From the NCBI GenBank assembly GCA_964603785.1, contig CAZRWD010000004.1:124001-188000 (forward strand): a stretch of 64,000 nucleotides of DNA, written 5' to 3'. The notes below the pieces were generated by a model. The model searched no databases. It saw only the letters and a list, made by a program, of their open reading frames with translations, and had not been told where the DNA came from. The DNA is from CAZRWD01 sp964603785. Lineage in GTDB: Bacteria > Fermentibacterota > Fermentibacteria > Fermentibacterales > Fermentibacteraceae. Below are positions 1-6,522 of the stretch, piece by piece (position 1 is the stretch's first letter; each line of letters starts with the position of its first letter). A program made the translations under genes and the position numbers.

Positions 1-431
1 ACCTTCTCGCCTGACTCGATAGAGGCCATGTCGCCGTCGGCCCTCTCCACCGAGAGGCTGCCTCCGCGGCAGTGCCGCCTTCCGGCGTTCCTGACGACGA
101 CCGCCGCTCCCCCGGGAACCTCGAAGGTGCCTGATTCGACCGGGATCTCGTTGCCCTGTTCGGGGTCCAGATCCAGTTCCTCCTCGAGGCAGCGGGACTC
201 GTGCAGCTCCTCCATGGCTTCGTGTATGGCCGGCCCTATGCCGGATAGGGCCTCCTGGATGGTATCCATGACGGTGATCTTCGCCCTCCTCAGGTGCCGC
301 TGGTGCTGCTGAGGGCGGTCGCCCTGCGCTGCGGCGCCCTGCTCCACCGCCTTGAGGAGACGCTCAGCTCCGTCCACATCGATGATCCCCTCGGACAGCA
401 TCCGGAGGATCTCCTTTCTCTCTTCGCTCAT
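1..431 (-). CDS. SHOCT-like domain protein, 3' partial
   Basis: The gene starts at ATG 431 and runs off the left edge, so only about 143 residues are visible. The start has a good ribosome site (GAAAGGA) 7-8 bases upstream. The N-terminus, MSEERKEILRMLSEG followed by a D-x-x-E-A/AERLL helix, resembles the SHOCT-like oligomerisation helix at the start of YvlB/DUF4097-type bacterial proteins. A Gln/His-rich linker and an acidic stretch follow, then what looks like the beginning of a beta-rich domain around residues 105-143. In the known family such proteins are envelope-stress-linked 'toastrack' proteins, but the diagnostic C-terminal repeat lies outside the window. A strong promoter with a palindromic spacer lies directly upstream. 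Function is not established. Confidence 0.6.
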   Translation of the reverse strand, partial: MSEERKEILRMLSEGIIDVDGAERLLKAVEQGAAAQGDRPQQHQRHLRRAKITVMDTIQEALSGIGPAIHEAMEELHESRCLEEELDLDPEQGNEIPVESGTFEVPGGAAVVVRNAGRRHCRGGSLSVERADGDMASIESGEK

Positions 432-475
432 TTCAGCACGTCCTTTCTTCCATTAAGGCACCTGTCGTTGCCAGA

Positions 476-503
476 ATGATAAAAGAAGTTGTTCTTTTGT
501 CAA
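476..503 (-). promoter_or_regulatory. Sigma70-type promoter with palindromic spacer
   Basis: On the minus strand a perfect -35 TTGACA (498-503) and a -10 TATCAT (476-481) are separated by 16 bases. It points at the SHOCT-like gene starting at 431, leaving a leader of roughly 35-40 bases. The spacer is almost entirely an inverted repeat with 7-base arms AAAAGAA/TTCTTTT (481-487 and 492-498) around a 4-base centre. This is a likely operator for a dimeric repressor. Confidence 0.6.
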
Positions 504-629
504 GTCAGGCCGGCTTGCTCCAGCGGCCGGCCGATGACCGGAGGCTTCCTTCCCCGCGCTCAGGGGGGCCCGCCCACTCATGCGTGACGTCCCGCCTGAT
601 TATCTTCGGCCATCCGTCGGGAGGTTCCG

Positions 630-1493
630 GTGGCAGATCTCTTCCTCGCCATAGCCTGCAGCACTTCGATCGGAGCCGTGATCCGCCTGAGCGAGGGGCG
701 GAGGCTGGACAGGGCCACCGTGACCCTTGCCAACTACATCACCGCGCTTGTCCTGTGCATCGTGCTGCCCGGCTCCTCCGAACCCGCCCTGCAGGCTCTG
801 GCGGCTCTTCCCCGGGAGCTCTCCTCCCTCGCATCCGCCTTTCCGTCGTCATCCTGGCCGCTGATCTCCGGGATCCCCTCCGGAGTCCTCTATCTCCTGG
901 GCATCCTCTGGTACCAGAAGAGCGTGCGGGAGTGCGGCGTGGGGCTTGCGGGAGGAGTCGGCAAGCTCGGGGTCGTTCTCCCCGTCGTGGCGTCGGCCCT
1001 GTTCTGGGACGGCTTCCCCGGGGGCATCAGGCTCGCCGGAGTCGCCACTGCGGTCGCGGCGACGGCGCTCGGCATCAACGGACACGGGAGGTCGCTCAGG
1101 CTGCCCCTTCTCCTCTTCTTCCTCTTCGGAGGGCTGGCCGACTTCTCGGGCAGGGTCTTCCAGCGCTTCTCCCCCGGAGGCGGAGAGGGTACCTTCCTGA
1201 TCTTCGTCTTCGCCTCGGCGGCCGCCGGGACCCTCGTCGCGATGCATCCACGCCCCTCCGCGGCCTCCGTCGGGGCGGGCGCCGTTCTGGGGATCCCCAA
1301 CGCCCTGACCTCCTGGTTCCTCATAAGGTCGCTGCGAACCGTCCCTGCTCCCGTGGCGTTCAGCGCATTCGGCGCCGGGACGATATTCTGCCTCGGCCTT
1401 CTGGGCTGGCTCGCCTTCGGAGAGCGCACGTCCGGCCGCGAGCGGGTGTCGATCGGGCTCGCCGCGGTCGCCGTGGTGCTGCTGAACGCGTGA
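630..1493 (+). CDS. DMT/EamA-like multi-pass membrane transporter
   Basis: This is a 287-residue very hydrophobic protein with about nine or ten membrane segments in two similar halves, the architecture of drug/metabolite transporter superfamily permeases. The start is GTG 630, preceded by GGGAGGT at good spacing. Earlier in-frame sequence lacks a ribosome site. The first half carries a Y-x-x-x-I-L-W-Y-x-K-S motif near a membrane segment and the second half repeats the pattern with I-P-N-A-L-T-S-W-F. The substrate cannot be read from the sequence. The gene stands alone, divergent from the SHOCT-like gene, and ends shortly before the assembly gap. Family assignment rests on topology more than on sharp motifs. 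Confidence 0.6.
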   Translation: MADLFLAIACSTSIGAVIRLSEGRRLDRATVTLANYITALVLCIVLPGSSEPALQALAALPRELSSLASAFPSSSWPLISGIPSGVLYLLGILWYQKSVRECGVGLAGGVGKLGVVLPVVASALFWDGFPGGIRLAGVATAVAATALGINGHGRSLRLPLLLFFLFGGLADFSGRVFQRFSPGGGEGTFLIFVFASAAAGTLVAMHPRPSAASVGAGAVLGIPNALTSWFLIRSLRTVPAPVAFSAFGAGTIFCLGLLGWLAFGERTSGRERVSIGLAAVAVVLLNA

Positions 1494-1509
1494 CCCCGGG
1501 CGGTCCTGT

Positions 1510-1564
1510 GCCCGCGATGCGAGGGCTTCCGCCTGCTCGGGCCGCATCCTAACGGGGGCGGCGA
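1510..1564. repeat. 55-bp direct repeat, left copy at gap edge
   Basis: This sequence, beginning GCCCGCGATGCG and ending GGGGGCGGCGA, abuts the N run on its left and is repeated identically immediately to the right (1665-1719). The exact match, its position against the gap and its length equal to a common assembler k-mer size argue for an unmerged contig overlap rather than a biological repeat. Confidence 0.9.
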
Positions 1565-1664
1565 NNNNNNNNNNNNNNNNNNNNNNNNNNNNNNNNNNNN
1601 NNNNNNNNNNNNNNNNNNNNNNNNNNNNNNNNNNNNNNNNNNNNNNNNNNNNNNNNNNNNNNNN
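1565..1664. other. Assembly gap of 100 N
   Basis: Exactly 100 N characters, the usual placeholder for a gap of unknown length. Because the flanks carry the same 55 bp, the true distance may be negative: the contigs overlap and no sequence is missing. Confidence 0.98.
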
Positions 1665-1719
1665 GCCCGCGATGCGAGGGCTTCCGCCTGCTCGGGCCGC
1701 ATCCTAACGGGGGCGGCGA
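1665..1719. repeat. 55-bp direct repeat, right copy at gap edge
   Basis: Identical to 1510-1564. See the left copy. After this segment the sequence continues into the leader region of the secreted peptidase gene. Confidence 0.9.
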
Positions 1720-1886
1720 GACGCGGTACGGGTAGATGTATTTGAAGTACACGGACATGAGAGCATCGAGGGGGCCGCAGACGGGGGGAGCGACCTACCC
1801 GGATCCCGATTTGCATCTTGTTGGCGATCCATGATATGCGAAGCGGATTTCAACGATTTCAAACCCGAAGGGGTCCGGGCGTTGAC

Positions 1887-1916
1887 TTGGGGAACTACAA
1901 GTGCGAGTTTTACGAT
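1887..1916 (+). promoter_or_regulatory. Possible promoter of the secreted peptidase
   Basis: A -10-like TACGAT (1911-1916) lies 18 bases after TTGGGG (1887-1892). A better -35, TTGACT at 1882-1887, would need a 23-base spacer. The same TACGAT hexamer is used by the stronger promoter at 24271-24299. The call is tentative because no combination has both good hexamers and good spacing. Confidence 0.35.
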
Positions 1917-1967
1917 GATTCTCCGTAGTGGCTTCCGTTTCTTTTCTCGTTACGAGGGAGGTTCGCC

Positions 1968-3518
1968 TTGAAGCTTGTTCTCTCCTTACTGCTCGTCGTC
2001 GCGGCGACCGGCATGTCCGCACGGGTCGAGAGCCCGGAGCAGGCCGCGGATCTGGTCGTGAGCGAGCTGCTCGGGGGCGACTGCGTGGGCAGGATCGTGC
2101 AGTACATCCCCGAGGCGCTCCCTGCCGGTCACGGCATCGACGGCTGGCACGACACGATCGACATGCCCTTCGACGGCTACTTCGTTCTGGTCGACGACAT
2201 GGCCCTGGCCAACTGGGAGCACCCCTGCCGCTGGGTCTTCGTGAATCCCGAGGGCCGCATGGAGATCGTCGACATGCTCACCCCCCCGATGGCACTCGAC
2301 AGGATGATCATCGAGTTCTCCGACCTCCCCGTCCCCGACGAGGAGGAGCCGATGGACCTCCTCGAGTGGTTCACCCCCAATCCCAGGTACACGGACGATC
2401 CCGCCCACACCTACGCCTGGATCATCTCGGGCGGCGCCAACCAGAGCAACAACCACATCCGCTACTACGGCGACGTCCAGTTCCTCTACATGACGCTGGT
2501 CTACGACTACGGCTACACCAACGACCACATCGTCATCTGCTTCGCGGACGGGCTCAACCCCGCCCCCGACCAGTCGGGCGGCCTGAACTCCAACCCCGAC
2601 CTCGACCTCGACGGTGACACCGACTTCGACTACGACGCCACCACGGCCGGCATCACCAGCGGCTGGACCGACATCAAGGCCATGGTCGGCCCCGACGACC
2701 ACCTGCTGATCTTCACGACCGACCACGGCGGCAGCGGCAAGCTGATGGGCTACGACCTGCCCCCCGAGGCCACGCTGAACCTCTGGGGCTCGACCTGGAA
2801 CGACGACACCTACGACGCCTGGATAGACGAGTCCGACGCCGCCTCGATGCATGTCGTGATGGAGCAGTGCTTCTCCGGGGGCTTCCTGCTCGAGACCGTC
2901 CCGACCACGGGCGGCCAGCCCAGGACCTTCGCCTCGGCCGCCAACGGGTACGAGTCCTCGTGGGCCGGAGCCACCTATCCCCAGTACGACGAGTGGTGCT
3001 ACTGGTGGACGGGCGCGATGCACGGCTCCGTGCCGCCCGCCGGCTCCTACCCCGGCGGCGCCCTGCCTGGCGACCCCGATCTCAACAGCGACGGCTACGT
3101 CAGCTATGGAGAGGCCTTCGACCGCTCCCTGGCCTGGGACTCCTATGCGGTCAGCGGCCAGGAGCACCCGCAGTACGACGACGACCCCACCAGCTGCGGC
3201 GACCTCTACTATCTCGGCGGCGTGATCCCGACCTCGGTGGTCGAGGACGGCATAGTCCTCCCGGCCAGCGGCAACCTCGCGATCGCCTCCAACCCGTTCA
3301 GCGGCGCTGCGGTGTTCAGCTTCGACCTGGCCGTCCAGGCGCCCGTCGACCTGGCGGTCATGGACCTGGCAGGCCGGCGCGTGGCCACGCTCGCCGGTGG
3401 AGTGATGGCCGGCGGCCAGCACTCCGTCCCCTGGGACGCCGAGGTTCCGTCGGGCGTCTACATCGTCCGCTTCACGACCCAGGACCTCGTGGAGACCCTC
3501 CGCGTGGTCAAGTTCTAG
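1968..3518 (+). CDS. Secreted caspase-like (clan CD, C13-type) cysteine peptidase
   Basis: This 516-residue protein has a clear signal peptide (MKLVLSLLLVVAATGMSA). The start is TTG 1968 with GAGGGAGG six bases upstream. In the centre, an H-G dyad in TTDHGGSG (His253) and a Cys in MEQCFSGGF (Cys301), each after a hydrophobic strand, match the His/Cys catalytic pair of legumain/gingipain-like clan CD peptidases. An EF-hand/dockerin-like loop (DPDLNSDGYVSYGEAFD) follows. The last about 85 residues are a FlgD/Por-like sorting domain ending in G-V-Y-I-V-R-F...VVKF. Acidic Asp-rich stretches suggest calcium binding. It probably acts at or outside the cell surface. Specificity is unknown. Catalytic residues are assigned by motif, so a non-peptidase caspase-fold homologue remains possible. 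Confidence 0.7.
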   Translation: MKLVLSLLLVVAATGMSARVESPEQAADLVVSELLGGDCVGRIVQYIPEALPAGHGIDGWHDTIDMPFDGYFVLVDDMALANWEHPCRWVFVNPEGRMEIVDMLTPPMALDRMIIEFSDLPVPDEEEPMDLLEWFTPNPRYTDDPAHTYAWIISGGANQSNNHIRYYGDVQFLYMTLVYDYGYTNDHIVICFADGLNPAPDQSGGLNSNPDLDLDGDTDFDYDATTAGITSGWTDIKAMVGPDDHLLIFTTDHGGSGKLMGYDLPPEATLNLWGSTWNDDTYDAWIDESDAASMHVVMEQCFSGGFLLETVPTTGGQPRTFASAANGYESSWAGATYPQYDEWCYWWTGAMHGSVPPAGSYPGGALPGDPDLNSDGYVSYGEAFDRSLAWDSYAVSGQEHPQYDDDPTSCGDLYYLGGVIPTSVVEDGIVLPASGNLAIASNPFSGAAVFSFDLAVQAPVDLAVMDLAGRRVATLAGGVMAGGQHSVPWDAEVPSGVYIVRFTTQDLVETLRVVKF

Positions 3519-3536
3519 CGGATGCCCTGATGCGAA

Positions 3537-3562
3537 GGGGGCGGGCCCTCGGGCCCGCCCCC
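3537..3562. terminator. G+C-rich hairpin between convergent genes
   Basis: A perfect 12-bp stem, GGGGGCGGGCCC paired with GGGCCCGCCCCC, closes on a two-base loop. It sits between the converging peptidase and thioredoxin genes and could stop transcription from both sides. There is no T-run on either strand, so it is not a canonical intrinsic terminator. Confidence 0.55.
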
Positions 3563-3584
3563 CTGCGTTCTGCCGGGCGCCCGG

Positions 3585-4025
3585 CTAGATGCCGGCGAGG
3601 ATCTCCCCGAGGGCGGCCGCGTAATCGGCGGGAGTGGGGAGGAGGCCGACGATGCGGTCGATCTCCGTTCCGTCGGCGGTGGTGATCACCACGCAGGGGA
3701 TGGCGCTCACGCCGTAGACCTGGGCCAGCCGCCCCCCCTCGGCGCCGTCCACGTCCGCCTTGGCGAGTACGAAGCCCCCGAGGACCTCCTGCATCTCCGG
3801 CGCGGTGAAGTACTCCGAGGCCAGGGTCCTGCAGGGTCCGCACCAGTCGGCGTAGAGGTCGAGCAGGATGGGCCTGCCGCTCTCCTCAGATGCCGCCGAT
3901 GCCGCCGCGAAGTCGTCCTCGATCCAGTCTCCGCCTCCGTGTTCCTGTCCCGCGGAGCACGACTGCAGGCCACCTGCCAGCACGAGGAGCGACGCGGTCA
4001 GTGTGAAGGTTAATCCCCTTGTCAT
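3585..4025 (-). CDS. Thioredoxin-fold lipoprotein
   Basis: This 146-residue lipoprotein has a signal peptide with the lipobox L-Q-S-C (Cys23), followed by a thioredoxin domain with the active-site motif W-C-G-P-C (Cys62 and Cys65). The cis-Pro region reads SAIPCVV, as expected for a thioredoxin. The start ATG 4025 has the ribosome site AAGGGAGAG. The frame stays open further upstream to 4511, but that part is antisense to the Nudix gene. As a membrane-anchored thioredoxin it should reduce or exchange disulfides in the periplasm, for example in c-type cytochrome or envelope protein maturation. The partner is not visible. It converges with the peptidase gene across a hairpin. Confidence 0.85.
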   Translation of the reverse strand: MTRGLTFTLTASLLVLAGGLQSCSAGQEHGGGDWIEDDFAAASAASEESGRPILLDLYADWCGPCRTLASEYFTAPEMQEVLGGFVLAKADVDGAEGGRLAQVYGVSAIPCVVITTADGTEIDRIVGLLPTPADYAAALGEILAGI

Positions 4026-4148
4026 CGGCTGCTCTCCCTTCGTTGCTTCCAGTTGATTACACGAGGCGCGGCATGTCGGTTCCCGGCATGGCCCGGCGGC
4101 GGGTCGGGCGGTATATCCGCCCCGGGCGGAACCGGAAAGGCGGCGGCG

Positions 4149-4577
4149 ATGCGACCAGTGACACCCCTCATCACCGTGGACGCGATCATCGAGATGGACG
4201 ACGGAGGTCTCGTGCTCGTCGAGAGAAGGCACTTCCCCGGCGGCTGGGCCATCCCCGGGGGCTTCGTCGATCCCGGCGAGAGCCTTGCGGAGGCGGTACG
4301 CAGGGAGGCGATGGAGGAGACATCCCTCGAAGTGACGGTGCTCGAGCTCTTCCATGTCTATTCGAGACCCTGGCGGGATCCGCGGGGCGACACAGTTAGC
4401 GTGATCTACCACTGCAGGGCGTCGGGCAGGCCGGTGGGAGCCGACGACGCCCTGACGGCCGGCGTGTTCGCCCCCGGGGACATCCCCTGGGACCGCATGG
4501 CCTTCGATCATGGGAAGGTTCTGTCGCAGTTCCTCGAGTGGAGGAGATCCGGTAAGAGGCCCCCCGTCGACGAGTGA
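4149..4577 (+). CDS. Nudix hydrolase
   Basis: This 142-residue single-domain Nudix protein has its Nudix box at residues 38-60: Gly38, five residues, Glu44, seven residues, then R-E-A-M-E-E. The glycine expected near the end of the box is serine (E-E-T-S-L). I chose ATG 4149 because the protein then begins directly with the family's first strand (TPLITVDAIIE) and GGAAAGG lies upstream. The frame itself is open from 4053. Nudix enzymes hydrolyse nucleoside diphosphates linked to another group. The short form with GGWAIPGGFVD is typical of ADP-ribose or NTP pyrophosphatases, but the substrate cannot be fixed here. Its stop lies six bases from the stop of the convergent OmpA gene. Confidence 0.85.
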   Translation: MRPVTPLITVDAIIEMDDGGLVLVERRHFPGGWAIPGGFVDPGESLAEAVRREAMEETSLEVTVLELFHVYSRPWRDPRGDTVSVIYHCRASGRPVGADDALTAGVFAPGDIPWDRMAFDHGKVLSQFLEWRRSGKRPPVDE

Positions 4578-4583
4578 CGGAGC

Positions 4584-6458
4584 TCAGAGGACCCTGAACT
4601 CGATGCGCCTGTTCTGGGCCTTCCCGTCGGCGGTGCTGTTGGATGCCACCGGACGGGCCTCCCCGTAGCCGACGGTGGTCAGCATGGCCGTCGGGACGCC
4701 GCGGCGGACCAGGTAGTCCCTCACCGCCGCGGCGCGCCTCTCGCTGAGCTGCTGGTTCGACGACTCGCTCCCGTCCGAGTCCGTATGGCCGCTGATCTCC
4801 ACCCTCGCTGTCTGGTTGGCCATCAGGAGGTCGGCCACTCCGTCGAGGATGGTGTACGAATCGGTCTTCAGGTTCGCGCTGCCCGAGTCGAAGTGTATGT
4901 TGGCGAAGCTCATGACCTGTCCGGTCTCGAGCGCCCGGGTGAGCGTGACGGAAGTGCTCGTCGACCCGCCCGCGGCTATCTGGACCTGTACGGTTCCCCT
5001 CCCGTGGCCCTGTGACTGCACCGAGAGGGTCCACGTGCCCTGCGGCAGGTCCATGACGAACCTGCCGTCGCTGTCCGCCGACACGGTGACGCCCGCACCC
5101 TCCGCTGTGACCTGGGCGGAGATCGGTGCACCGGTCTCCGAGTCGAAGACCATGCCCGTCACGGTTCCCGTGGGGGGGCCGGCCGCCTGGAGGCGGAAGT
5201 CCAGGGCGGCGCTTCGGCCCTCCTCGAGGACGACCGTCGAGGACACGGGCCGGTAGCCGTCGGCTCCGGCGGTCACCACGCATATCCCCGGCCGGGCCTG
5301 GATGGAGTAGAAGCCCGTGAGCGAGTCGGAGCGGACCGATCCGCCTCCGCCGAGGCTGATGGTGGCGCCCAGGGGCGCTCCCGAGGAGGCGTCTGTGACG
5401 ACGCCCGCGATGATCCCCCCGGAGGAGGGGCCGCCCGGGCCGGTGCCCGGATCCCACCCCATGTTGAGCATGAAGCCGATCTCGCAGGGCACGCCTCCGG
5501 GGACCTCGATCGGGTCGCCGCCATAGACGTCCCTGGCGAACCTGTTGTGTCCGGTGAGGCCGATCTGCACCCCGAGGTCCAGGAAGGTGCCGCTCTCCTC
5601 GCGGACCCTCATGCCGACGACCGCCCACGCAGGCATCTCGTACGCGGGGTCGGAGCCCCGGCTCAGGAAGGCCCTCGCCGCGATCTCCGCGAAGAAGTCG
5701 ACTATGCCGACGTCCCTCTGGACGCCCGCCCCCGCGTCGATGGCGGTGTCGCTCTGGCGGAGGGTCCCCAGGATCGGGTCCTCGACCTCCTGGTTCAGGA
5801 AGGCGAAGCCCAGGTTGCCCATGGCCTCGACGTAGGGGGTCTCCCACGTGAACAGGCCCAGGAGGCCGCCTGCGAAGCCGCCCCTGCCCACATACGGGCG
5901 CCTGGTCTGGTGCATGATCTCGTCGTCCTGCCAGAAGCCGTCGTAGTCGGCGGCCGTGTCCGGCAGGGCCGGTGCGAGCGGGATGGCGAGCCAGAGGGCT
6001 CCGCCGTAGGTCATGTCCTCCCGGAGGACCCTGGAGTACTTGCCCGAGACCGTGAGGTCGGTGAAGTCCCATACGGCGTCCAGCGTGCCGACATAGTCGC
6101 CGCGCGGGAACGACTGGTCGTAGAGCCACACTGCGGCCTGCCCGGCGATGGTGATCGCCGCCTCGATGTTCTCGTAGATCCCGAAGCCGATCTGCAGCTG
6201 GGCGTCGCCGTAGTGCTCGGAGTCGTTGATGACAATGACTGTGTCGATGTCGGGGTTGATGGGAGGGGCGAATGTGATCTCATGGCTGACGTTCGCCCTC
6301 TGGTAGGTGAAGAAGAGCGATGTCGAGTAGGTGGAGGGGGTCACTCCCCTCGCATCGACGATGCGGTACAGCCCCCTGAGCCCCAGGAGCCCCGGCAGGG
6401 CCCACGAGGCCCCCGTGAGGGAGACGGTGAGCAGGATGACGGTCTTGAGAGCTTTCAA
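4584..6458 (-). CDS. OmpA-family protein with carboxypeptidase-regulatory domains (paralogue 1)
   Basis: A 624-residue envelope protein. It has a signal peptide (ending near ASWA) and then a beta-rich, barrel-like region of about 300 residues opening with L-R-G-L-Y-R-I-V-D-A. Two tandem carboxypeptidase-regulatory-like beta-sandwiches follow (G-x-V-T-D-x-x-S-G-A-P and G-M-V-F-D-x-E-T-G-A-P). The C-terminal OmpA/MotB domain binds peptidoglycan (ISGHTDSDGS, LSERRAAAV, YGEARPV, NRRIEFRV). The start is TTG 6458 with GGAAGGGTAGG upstream. Inferred role: a barrel in the outer membrane tethered to the wall. It is a paralogue of the next gene upstream (6523-8535) and of 56571-58505. The terminator at 6479-6506 sits between it and that upstream paralogue. 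Confidence 0.8.
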   Translation of the reverse strand: MKALKTVILLTVSLTGASWALPGLLGLRGLYRIVDARGVTPSTYSTSLFFTYQRANVSHEITFAPPINPDIDTVIVINDSEHYGDAQLQIGFGIYENIEAAITIAGQAAVWLYDQSFPRGDYVGTLDAVWDFTDLTVSGKYSRVLREDMTYGGALWLAIPLAPALPDTAADYDGFWQDDEIMHQTRRPYVGRGGFAGGLLGLFTWETPYVEAMGNLGFAFLNQEVEDPILGTLRQSDTAIDAGAGVQRDVGIVDFFAEIAARAFLSRGSDPAYEMPAWAVVGMRVREESGTFLDLGVQIGLTGHNRFARDVYGGDPIEVPGGVPCEIGFMLNMGWDPGTGPGGPSSGGIIAGVVTDASSGAPLGATISLGGGGSVRSDSLTGFYSIQARPGICVVTAGADGYRPVSSTVVLEEGRSAALDFRLQAAGPPTGTVTGMVFDSETGAPISAQVTAEGAGVTVSADSDGRFVMDLPQGTWTLSVQSQGHGRGTVQVQIAAGGSTSTSVTLTRALETGQVMSFANIHFDSGSANLKTDSYTILDGVADLLMANQTARVEISGHTDSDGSESSNQQLSERRAAAVRDYLVRRGVPTAMLTTVGYGEARPVASNSTADGKAQNRRIEFRVL

Positions 6459-6478
6459 GCCTACCCTTCCGGCAGACC

Positions 6479-6506
6479 AAAAGGGGCGGCCCCTGGGGGC
6501 CGCCCC
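6479..6506 (-). terminator. Intrinsic terminator between OmpA paralogues
   Basis: A perfect 11-bp G+C stem (6483-6493 with 6496-6506, two-base loop) is followed on the minus strand by TTTT (6482-6479). It lies after the stop of the 6523-8535 gene and before the ribosome site of the 4584-6458 gene. Transcription of the second paralogue therefore depends on read-through or its own unseen promoter. Confidence 0.7.
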
Positions 6507-6522
6507 CTTCCGGTCCGATGCG

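Larger units (their letters stand above)
1494..1967. other. Intergenic region with assembly gap
   Basis: These 474 bases contain no gene I can support. They hold the 100-N gap (1565-1664), a 55-bp sequence present on both sides of it, and about 250 bases of lower-G+C DNA upstream of the peptidase gene with a weak promoter. A short minus-strand open frame from 1758 (MSVYFKYIYPYR) runs into the duplicated sequence and the gap. It has no recognisable content and I do not call it. Confidence 0.7.

Noticed and set aside
1510..1719. Possible insertion or attachment-site duplication at the gap
   Set aside because: The identical copies abut an artificial N run at an assembler-size length; no integrase or element is present.
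1720..1967. Possible tRNA or small RNA in the lower-G+C leader
   Set aside because: No cloverleaf arms, T-loop or strong hairpin could be found by reading both strands.
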